From Lingula anatina (lineage: Eukaryota; Brachiopoda; Lingulata; Lingulida; Lingulidae): a stretch of 42,356 bases of DNA. The stretch lies in NCBI RefSeq assembly GCF_001039355.2, contig NW_019775436.1, positions 661,617-703,972 of the forward strand. Reading direction: 5' to 3'. This document shows positions 34,403 to 42,356 of the stretch, in pieces. The position numbers and the translations under genes were made by a program. A model generated the notes under the pieces. That model saw nothing but the letters and a program-made list of their open reading frames with translations, was not told where the DNA came from and searched no databases. The number at the start of each line of letters is the position of its first letter. The first letter of the stretch is position 1.

Positions 34403-34406
34403 CTTG
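34394..34406 (-). promoter_or_regulatory. YY1-like motif over the SLC25A11 copy 1 start codon
   Basis: On the minus strand the start context is GGCAAGATGGCGGAT. AAnATGGCGG is the core of YY1 sites that often sit at transcription or translation starts of housekeeping and mitochondrial genes. Functional use is inferred. Confidence 0.35.
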
Positions 34407-34412
34407 CCGCTT

Positions 34413-34607
34413 GGTGACCTTTACCTTCTCCACTTCACGAACGTGTAATGTGACACAAACATTTCTATTTTCCTTTTGGTTATTTTCCAATGTTTGTTTT
34501 TTCATTTTTATTTAATTATACATATTATATGTATCTCTCATAAATATCAATATTTGTGTCACATGACACGTTCGTGATAAGCTGTATGGAGCAAGGTAAA
34601 GGTCACT
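34413..34607. repeat. Imperfect inverted repeat at the junction of the two carrier units
   Basis: The left arm (34,413-34,463) reads GTGACCTTTACCTT, TCACGAACGTGTAATGTGACACAAA. The right arm (34,549-34,607), reversed, reads GTGACCTTTACCTT, TCACGAACGTGTCATGTGACACAAA. The arms surround about 85 bp of AT-rich sequence. It starts 11 bp upstream of the copy 1 ATG. Confidence 0.8.
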
Positions 34608-35754
34608 GCTTTAACCATTTTTGGCCTATAATAATTTTATTGTACCTTCTACCTGAGGAGTGCGTTTGAGTTTAGGTGCTCAGTTTTCAAGGAGATTGAA
34701 GTAAAAAATTCCAAATACTTTGTATTAATGTTCTTTTTTTTATTCTTTAACAGTGAGGAGAAACATACCAAGAAAAAAAAACTGTGCCACACATACATCC
34801 AAGCCTCTACAGTTACATTATAGACTTTAGCTGAATAACTGTTATACTGAATATTAACAAATTCTGAAATTCACAATTATTTCACTTTCTTTTCTTGTGG
34901 CAAATTGTTTCTATCAACAGTAAGTTGCAGAGAAAACAAATTCAGCGTCTTTGCACCACCAATATTATGTCCTACTCTTTCAGTTATATGTTCAGTAATG
35001 AAAAGGAATCCATTTTTGTACATCAAGTTACTTCTAAAGCACTGTATTTAATGGTATCCTTGTATCTAAACTGGTATGCTGAAGGTAATTTTTTAAAAGA
35101 AAAAAAGCAATTTTTTTACCCACCAATGAGTGGGGTCATTGCAGAGGTATCAAAAAGACAAAACATGATCAATATGGACAATTTTTGCATGTGCCCCCCC
35201 CCCCCCCCTTAGGATCCTATGCACTTGTGAAACCTTACACAAAAAGGCAGTTCTGAATAAAACTGGTGGATATTATCAAAATAATTTTTTTTTCTTCAGA
35301 TCTGTTGACAATATGGCAAAAATATGTATAGTAGTATAAAGCTCACAGCTATCTGACAAAGTAATTAAGAAAAAATGTGCCTCCAATGAGGGGAAAAAAT
35401 TATAAAGTACTTTGCATTTAAACAATATTTATTTAGTAATACATGTAAAATTATATAATATATATTTGACTAAACCGAAGTACAGGTCCCAAAAATAGGT
35501 TTGTGGCATTTAAAGTCGAAGCATTTATATGAAGCAAATTGTGTCATTAATACTTTACACCAAGCTTAGTTATAGTCCTAAAAGAAAAAAAAAACTTGCA
35601 CAACTAAAGACATTTCTAAGCAAGACACACAGGATTTCAAAACTGCACAAGACACTGGACGATGTCCTTCCTTGCGTGACCATGAAACTGGAGGTAAGCA
35701 TCACTTTGGTTGCAGAATGAATGTTCAATGATCGGCCAGTTGTCAGCATGTTAA

Positions 35755-36063
35755 AGGGATAACAACTGTTTGTAAGTTATCTATTTTTCATAATAAATGC
35801 ATTGTAAACAGCTCATAGAAATATAATTAATTCTAGTTTACCACCAAAAATGGTTAACACAATTATTCTGGAATTTGTTTGCCACCACATCATGTGACCT
35901 CCATAGATGGCTACACTCTGTAATAATCTCTTAAGAGAAATTATAAAACACCAAAATTATTAGAAAAAAAATGTGGGAATGGATTCATTAACCATAATAA
36001 AGTAAACTGTCCTTTACCCCAGGAAAATCCATTTTTTGGCCAAAATGAACAGTTGTTATCCCT
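35755..36063. mobile_element. TAA/TTAA-flanked 309-bp TIR element 3' of SLC25A11 copy 2
   Basis: Perfect 16-bp ends AGGGATAACAACTGTT / AACAGTTGTTATCCCT are flanked by TAA on both sides. Copy 1 shows the empty site (GCATGTTAATGG near 27,655). The element is inserted inside an older TIR element. Confidence 0.8.
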
Positions 36064-36658
36064 TAAATGATTATTATTTTTTTCACTCTCCAACGGTGTC
36101 GTACTACGGGATGCAGAAAGAACACCTTCCAGTGTAAAGGGGGCTTACGGTCCCTTTTGCCTGTTACAGATGGCTTGGTATAGCGAGCACATCTGGATCG
36201 GGACCTGCAAATGCCACCCTCATTGTAACCATCTATATGAAATGGGTAGAAGTTAGAGTCTATGCAATATTGTAACTTTTTAAAGAAAGAAAATGTGACC
36301 ATGGTCCTGTTTCAAGAAAAAGAAAAGAAAAAAAAAAAAAAGAAAGAAGGAAAAATTGTCTTACTCAAAGCAAAGATCTACCACTGGCAGTCCAATTCAA
36401 ACAAACATTGCATCCTTGTGATAACAAGAAAGAAATAGTTTCTGTTCTAAATAAAATATTCTCCACTCTGTTTTAGTAGACAACTGCAGCCTTATCCTGA
36501 ACTGAATAAGACCAAAAATATTTAAGGACTAACAGTTTATATTAACAGCATCCTGTGTGATAGTTGTAATGTTGTAATTCTCTGCTCTGCACTGAATCCG
36601 ACATAAACCTGTTTTGTAATTCTGGGACTCCCTTCCTGGATCTTAAGAGAAACCCTCT

Positions 36659-39600
36659 TCAGAGACCACCTGATGAGCCTTCAATGCCCTTAGTCTTCTT
36701 GTAGGTCTTGATAAAAAATTCCAAGAATATGAAGGTGAGCACCGTATGAGGACCAAGGCGGAAATAGTACGGCATGAAACCCTTCCATAGACTGAACACG
36801 CCTTCTACCTTGATTACGCGTGTGAAGCAGTTCTGAATTTAAAAAATAAAACAAATAAGGGATTAAAATGAGTCGAGAGCAATGTTTTTAAACGTAAAAT
36901 ATCTTAAGATCTTAAAAGATATTTTCATTGATAAAAAATAATAGGAGTAAAAAAAATTAGTTCATTGAAAAACAGATTTTCACGCACTGAGATTGATGAA
37001 TAGTAGGAGTGAAAACAGAACAAACTAGACAGAACAAACTAAAAGTATCAGGAGAAAGTTACAGCAAATCTTTTATCTCAACTATCTTCTAACAATTATT
37101 TTTTTTACTTGAACATCATATATCAATACTTACTATGGCACCAGAGTATTCCGGCACTCCACTTACGACTTTCATATTTTGTAACCTAAAACAAGACAGA
37201 AAGTGGGCTATAAAATGACAAGTTCATTTTCACATCTTCCTGACTACCTGCTTATTCACATGTAACGAACATCACTCTGCTTCATAGGGACCATTCCTAG
37301 ACCCTATCGTACTAACTGTGGATTGATCTATCTCTGAGGAGATTCTCGCTAAATTGCAATCAACTTAAGTGGCTTAGATGTCTGTCACACCTACTGAAGC
37401 TGCTAGTAGGTAATTAATTATTGTTTAGCAGCTTCAGTAGGCACCCCAGGAAACTGCAAAAAAACCTACATTTCATCCCAACTTCAGTCCAATCAGCCTT
37501 CTTTTATACATGAAACAAATCATGCCTAGTTTTGACAATTAGCGTTCATATGTATTAATATTACTTTACTAGAAACAAACCATATCTGGTTTTAACCTGA
37601 TTTTTTAAAAAAGTAAGGATTAAACAGCTTCACATTTCTTCCCAAGAAACAAGCTCTACAAATGGTTAAAACCCAATTTTAGCAACTATTCAAATAGTTT
37701 TTATTACATATATGACAAGAACAATGACATTCCTGGTTTAGAAAATAACAGTTCAACAGGCTTTACAATATTTTCATACAGTCAGGAAGGAAGCCATACC
37801 TGGTTTTCACAATATCCACTGGCATGGAGGCAATGGTTGTTACCAGACCACTGATCATACTGGCATTAAAGTGACAGAAAAGATTATCACGGAAATAACC
37901 TGAAATATTCCATAAACACAGCAAATGTATATATAATTAAATAATTTTCACTTGACATATTTTCTCTTTATCAATCAAAAAAATAAAAAAATTCATTGCT
38001 TCCTTGATTCAAATAATTTACCAAAGGAAGTAAAATGATAAATCAGTCATAACGCAATTAGATAAATGTGTGTATGGAAGCATGTATACGTGTAAAAGTA
38101 TGTGTGTGTGTGTGCATGTATGAGAGTGTGTTAGTGTGCACATCTGTGAGCGCATTTGTTGGTTTGTACTTGAGTGTGTGTTCGTGTGTGTGTGTGCAAG
38201 CATTTGAACATGTGTGTTACGCCCCATTTCCATAGATTTTTAGTTCCATCTATCCCTGTGGGGAGTCCCACTAGATTACTGTCAGCTTGGCTGGCTTAAG
38301 CGTCTGTCCCACCTAAAAGGGGGTAATCAACTATGGTGCCCGCTCGGCTGACTGCAATTAAGTGTGAACCCCCAGGGAGTTAGGTCGATCTAACAGCCCA
38401 TTTCCATAGATTAGATCGACCTTACTCCCTGGGGGTTCACGCTAAATAGCTGTCAGCCGGGCGGACACAAAAGTTAATTACCCCTTACAGCTTGTAGTAG
38501 GCGGGGACGGACACTTAAGGCGGATTATCTGACAGTAATCTAGTGAGACTCCCCGCAGTGATAGATCGATCTAAAGTTGTGGGAATAGACCCTATAACTT
38601 AATCTTTAGATCGATCTAAATCTATGGGAGGCACCCTAACATTCACCTGTTTTGAGAAGCATCTGTTTTGCCCGGGAGTAGGTGCCCAGTTGTGCAGCAT
38701 TCACCACCATAGCACGGCCAACTGTGGGGAGGCAACCCTGGAACCAGGTCAAGGTCATAGTTCAACACAGGGTCAAGGTCAATAACACAGTCAAGGTGAG
38801 AGATAGGGGTGTGTGCAGCGGTAAAGCCAGAGAGTAGAGGCCAAAATACTAAGTTCAAGACAGATGGTTTAAAATAGGTGTCATTTTGTAAACATGAATC
38901 TAGCAAAAAACCACACTTGTTCTCTACCACATAATAAATAAATATTGCATTCATTAACATGTACTTCTCTAAGCTTCTCATGGCTTAATTCCTGATGTGG
39001 TGTTTCATTGCTTACTTCATTTCATATTATGGAATTTTTCAGAATAACTGAAATATCACATAAAGTAGCCATACCCTCCACAATGTGGCAATTCCCTCTT
39101 CTTTCGTTATTCTTGACAAAGCATTAAACACATTGGTGTACCCTCTCTGTTGTTCTTTGGGTAACCTGGAATATTGCAACATGTGTATTGCAGGCTTATT
39201 TGGGTTTCCTCTAACAGACATGCTGAAACTGTCGGTCTGATCAGCATGAATGGCAAAATTTGTCTGGACTGGTAAAAAAATTGGACTCAGTCGGTCCAAA
39301 GGACCGACAAGAGTTTTAAGAGCTGCAATTTTGAATTTACAGTCATCATTCGACATACTTCACTAATAAAATTATATAAGACCCAAAGTGTTTTTTCACT
39401 TCCATTTCAAACCTGTCACATTCACAAATAAAGTACTAGTAAGCCAGTCATTACTGCCAGTCCAAATGTCGGACCATTCTGAAAAGTTCTCAGCATGTCT
39501 GCTCTCACTCTCTGTCTCTTTTTTTGCCCCTCCCTCACTCCTTCCGCTGCAATCATATTCTTCTTTACATAACAATGTAGAATTGAAAGCAACAAAAGAC

Positions 39601-41748
39601 CTGGTAAGTTATTCTCATGAAAAGTTAAATTTTTAAAAGAAATTAAATTCACCTGCACACATCTTAGTGTATGTATGCGTGTGTATGTATGTGTGTGTAC
39701 TTTCACGTGTGCGAGTGCACATATTTAGTGTTTCTAAATACCAGGGATGAGACTGCTAGTTAGTGAAAAATTCTGAAAAAAATCGCATGAGGCCCTCTGT
39801 ATCTGGCTCAAAAATAATACTTTTGGCTCCCATAAAGTTGGAAATCTGCTGCACTAGTGGGCTTCATTTGGTCTTAAAGTGCAATTAAAAAACACAAATG
39901 ATCTTAAAACATGATCTTAAAACATGTGTAAGACCAGACCTCCCCTTACACATTCTCCTATTGTGAGCAGAGGTGTCCTCTATTGTGAGGGGAGGTGTCC
40001 CCTTGTGACGGGAGGAAACTGCTTGACCACTTAAATAAATGTTAGATCATTTTTGATCTTAAAAGCAGATTCAGTCCATTTTAAGACTTCTGTTGTAATG
40101 ATTAAGATCGTGTAAGATCACTTGTGAACTTAAATTGCACTTTAAGACCATGTCTAGCCCACTAGTGCTGATACTAGTGGGAAAAATTTCATAACAAAAA
40201 AATTAATCCCCTTGGGAGTGAAATGGTTTTGAGCATCAAGTTTTTGTAAGGCCCTGGTGCAACATGCACACATGCATTCGATCACGTGTGCACAAACTCA
40301 CACAAACTTACCTGCCATCAGCACACATTCGTATGAGGGAAATCTCAGCGGGGGTTCCAACGACTGCCCCACAACCACCAGCAACAAGACCAATAGCCAA
40401 CAAAGAAGCAAAATTAGGATTTTCCCCCTGGTTCCTGTGAAAGACAAGAAAACACTTTCATCCACAAATGTCCCTGTCTAAAATTCACTGATTTGCAATG
40501 CTATGATTTAGGCCCTGTTTAAAACCAAGTTGAATCCATGGACTCAATGATCTGCAGATCAAATATGGCAGACTTACTTGAAAGTATGCCTGTAATCTCT
40601 GTGGGGAATGCATTACTGGATTAAGCGTTACTCTTTTAAGTGGGTCGTCCATATTTGATCCGCAGATCAGTTAGTCCACAAATCAGCTTGGTTCTGAACA
40701 GGCCCTTAGACAATGTTGCCAACTTTTTACAAGGACTCGGGCTGTTAACAGTAATAACAAAAAAAAAAGTCATGAAAATGCATTCTCACAACTGGAAGTT
40801 CCAATAATGTTTTTTATCAACGTATCTTACAGCACATTCAGAACAGCAGACTAACAAATCTGAGGATCAAATATGGTCAGTCCGCATGAATGCAATGTCA
40901 ATAGTGGGTCACAACATTTGACCAGGGTATCTGTTAGTCCGCTGTTCTGAATACACTCTCAGTTTCATTATTTTAACTGAATGCAAATTGACCTTACCTA
41001 GCCCTGACCCTATCCAAGAGAGTAGTATAGATCCCAAGCCTGGTAGTAGTGTATGTTGCCTGCCTTAGCAACCCTGCTGAAAGACTGCAGATCAAAAGAG
41101 AGAGAACTAATAAATCAAAATTGTATTAATATTATCTTTGATGTCATATCAATGTCTGACAGTATATATCTGTCAATAATGCTATCATTTCGTATGTCTG
41201 TGTGTGTCTGCATGTCTATCCTTCTGCATGTTCAATTACCTCTCAGCATCTATGCCCAAATGTGTGAGTGTGTATGTGTCTGTCTATCTGTCACCTTGTC
41301 AGTCTGTCTGATTGTCTATCTGTCACCTTGGCAGTCTGTCAACTTGTCTATCTGTCACCTTGTCAGTCTGTCTGATTGTCTATCTGTCAATAATGTTATC
41401 ATTTCGTATGTCTGTATCTGTCTGCATGTCTACCCATTTGTCTGTTCAACTATCTCTCAGCATCTCAGCATAGCTTACCCTGTCTGTCTGTCTAACAGCC
41501 TGTCTCAAGAGAGAAAGTGTACTTACCCAGCAAACAAGCCATTAAATCCTTCCTTCACATAGATGGCCCTGATGGCGTCAAAGGAACTGTTGTAGAGCCT
41601 AGGCGCCCCTCCTTCTCCTAGAATATAATGTGATATCCGTACTTGGCTTGACTAGACACCAAAGCTGACAAACATACAGAAAAATTCGGGTAGTCAATTA
41701 CTTATGCCTCTTCGTAAAAACAGGAGCACAGATACACTGATACAAAAA

Positions 41749-41783
<35 letters not shown>

Positions 41784-41958
41784 ACTGTGACAGACCGATG
41801 CCAGTGCATTTTTGGTGAAATGCATTATATAGCTAATTTAATCAAACAAGCAGTACTTTGTTTTTCTATGTACAATGTTCTGGGAAACTTACGCACCACT
41901 TAATTGCAATCTGTTCTTCACCACATCCAAGGGTTGCACAAAGCATGTTGCCAGCATG
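36659..41958 (-). CDS. SLC25A11: Mitochondrial 2-oxoglutarate/malate carrier, copy 2 (exons 2-10; first exon not in window)
   Basis: Exons (minus): 41958-41897, 41617-41527, 41084-40998, 40434-40312, 39165-39075, 38737-38647, 37899-37800, 37185-37134, 36832-36659, each the same length as in copy 1 and without stops or frameshifts (289 codons). Exon 2 starts in phase 2, so a first exon ending in GG is required to its right. Ten residues differ from copy 1: H/Y and L/F in exon 3, S/T and E/D in exon 4, Q/R and S/T in exon 7, M/I in exon 9, V/I, L/M and A/K in exon 10 (copy 1/copy 2). All signature and substrate-site segments are unchanged, so it should still be a carrier. Introns have taken up several transposon insertions absent from copy 1. 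Confidence 0.9.
37307..37448. mobile_element. Deletion remnant of the foldback element in SLC25A11 copy 2 intron 8
   Basis: Aligns with the left part of 29,340-29,560, then jumps at CACCCC to sequence that follows about 220 bp later in copy 1 (AAACTGCAAAAAACCTAC). Confidence 0.55.
38219..38640. mobile_element. Pair of family A foldback elements in inverted orientation, inserted in SLC25A11 copy 2 intron 7
   Basis: Two units (about 38,222-38,395 and 38,396-38,640) each carry family A arms with CCATTTCCATAGATT at outer or central ends, arranged head-to-head. Copy 1 has an uninterrupted site (ATGTGTGTAACATTCACC near 30,564-30,583). A TA is present on both sides of the insertion in copy 2. The right end lies about 5 bp from the exon 7 donor. 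Confidence 0.7.
39215..39501. mobile_element. Second copy of the CAGACATGCTGA element, SLC25A11 copy 2 intron 5
   Basis: Same termini and interior as 11,822-12,182 but about 75 bp shorter. It is absent from the matching site in copy 1 (near 31,135), so it inserted after the carrier duplication or was lost from copy 1. Confidence 0.75.
39852..40167. mobile_element. CACTA-like MITE in SLC25A11 copy 2 intron 5
   Basis: TIRs of about 37 bp begin CACTAGTGGGCT on both ends and share GGTCTTAAAGTGCAATT. They are flanked by a 3-bp CTG duplication (39,849-39,851 and 40,168-40,170). Copy 1 has the near-empty site (AATCTGCCGATAGTAGG near 31,680). A CACTA terminus with a 3-bp target duplication fits the CACTA/EnSpm superfamily. 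The interior has short GAGGGGAGGTGTCC-like repeats and no ORF. Confidence 0.8.
40511..40705. mobile_element. PIF/Harbinger-like MITE in SLC25A11 copy 2 intron 4
   Basis: Orthologous position to 31,994-32,177, flanked by TTA (40,508-40,510 and 40,706-40,708), so the insertion predates the tandem duplication. Confidence 0.65.
40836..40952. mobile_element. Shortened counterpart of the second TIR element, SLC25A11 copy 2 intron 4
   Basis: Same ends as 32,341-32,520, with about 60 bp missing from the interior. Confidence 0.6.
41278..41400 (+). repeat. Short version of the 32-bp minisatellite, SLC25A11 copy 2 intron 3
   Basis: Three to four CTATCTGTCACCTTGTCAG units without the long TG run seen in copy 1. 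Confidence 0.75.
41750..41781 (+). repeat. (AC)n microsatellite
   Basis: AC run in SLC25A11 copy 2 intron 2; copy 1 has only a few imperfect repeats there (33,534-33,560). Confidence 0.9.
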
Positions 41959-42356
41959 CTGAAAGGCAATGGAATATTATGTTTGCACCTTTTATAAACA
42001 TTGTAACTTAAAATCATTAAAAGATAAATGTGTTTATATGGATTGAGGTTGCAGCCTGCAACATGTAGGGTACTGTAAGCATGGCATGTTTTGAGGGTCA
42101 AATGACAATGCTAATTATTTTATTTTGAGTTTTTATTGTATGTTCTTTGTTCAGAAATCTTGCATGATATGGAATATAAACAAGCTAGAAAGGGTGTGTT
42201 AAACAGGCATTTTTATGCAATTTGTTTAAAAATACTTGAAAGATGTAATTTTGCATTGTGATTTACTAGGGTGGTGTATTGTAAAATCATTTCACATGTT
42301 TTTTCAATTCACTAACTGATCAAAGTGGGCTTTAAGCAACCACACTTGGGGGGGGG
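41959..42356. other. Partial intron 1 of SLC25A11 copy 2 to window edge
   Basis: Matches intron 1 of copy 1 until about 42,328. The last bases are a run of G at the window edge; no exon is visible. Confidence 0.6.

Larger units (their letters stand above)
25904..34610. repeat. Tandem segmental duplication, unit 1
   Basis: From TCTATAATAATTTTATTGTG (about 25,906) to about 34,100, sequence matches unit 2 in order, including 3' flank, exons and introns. Exon 1 and its upstream region (34,347-34,610) have no visible counterpart before the window ends. Confidence 0.8.
34403..36658. other. Region between SLC25A11 copy 1 start and copy 2 stop
   Basis: Contains the copy 1 promoter, the inverted repeat, the start of duplication unit 2, poly-C (35,194-35,208), and the 309-bp TIR element. 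No gene was seen. Confidence 0.6.
34622..42328. repeat. Tandem segmental duplication, unit 2
   Basis: Begins with CCTATAATAATTTTATTGTA, matching the 3' flank of PARK7, then skips about 550 bp that are present in unit 1 (25,963-26,513). It matches unit 1 through exon 2 and intron 1 up to about 42,328, where similarity stops at the window edge. Confidence 0.8.

Noticed and set aside
34097-34417. 106-codon plus-strand open frame
   Set aside because: It runs antisense over SLC25A11 exon 1 and its promoter; the minus-strand reading is the recognised gene.
41053-41562. 169-codon plus-strand open frame
   Set aside because: Lies over the copy 2 minisatellite and antisense to exons 3 and 4 of the carrier gene; repeat-driven.

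Overview
The window is nuclear DNA of an animal. Genes are split by many short GT-AG introns, the sequence is AT-rich and full of dinucleotide repeats and small terminal-inverted-repeat (TIR) elements, and all three gene families are metazoan. Compact introns, microsatellite density and a ciliary-type FHAD1 gene suggest a marine invertebrate, perhaps a mollusc or other lophotrochozoan. That is inference; no species can be named. All exons below were assembled by hand from splice signals and reading phase.

Region 1 (about 1-22,717, minus strand): one gene of at least 22 exons, an orthologue of FHAD1. It encodes an N-terminal FHA domain, a Pro-rich linker, a long coiled coil and an unusual Gly/Ser-rich tail with 11-residue repeats. 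Every intron phase matches from exon 1 to exon 22. The gene probably continues past the left edge.

Region 2 (23,261-25,546, plus strand): a complete five-exon DJ-1/PARK7 gene, head-to-head with FHAD1 across about 540 bp. The first ATG adds a 26-residue extension that looks like a mitochondrial presequence.

Region 3 (about 25,900-42,356, minus strand): a tandem duplication of a mitochondrial 2-oxoglutarate/malate carrier gene (SLC25A11). Copy 1 is complete in ten exons (308 aa). Copy 2 has exons 2-10 intact; its first exon is beyond or lost at the right edge. The duplicated unit is about 8.7 kb and begins in the 3' flank of PARK7.

The carrier copies align along exons, introns and flank, so each serves as the empty-site control for insertions in the other. 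This exposes several small transposon families with readable target duplications: CACTA-like, PIF/Harbinger-like, a TAA/TTAA-flanked family, a TTAAG-flanked element, and a foldback family of about 220 bp found in all three loci. There is no pathway-level operon logic here. The shared theme is mitochondria (DJ-1 with a presequence, two carriers), and its link to the cilium-associated FHAD1 gene is only the common promoter interval. No prokaryotic genes, CRISPR arrays, tRNA or rRNA genes were seen.
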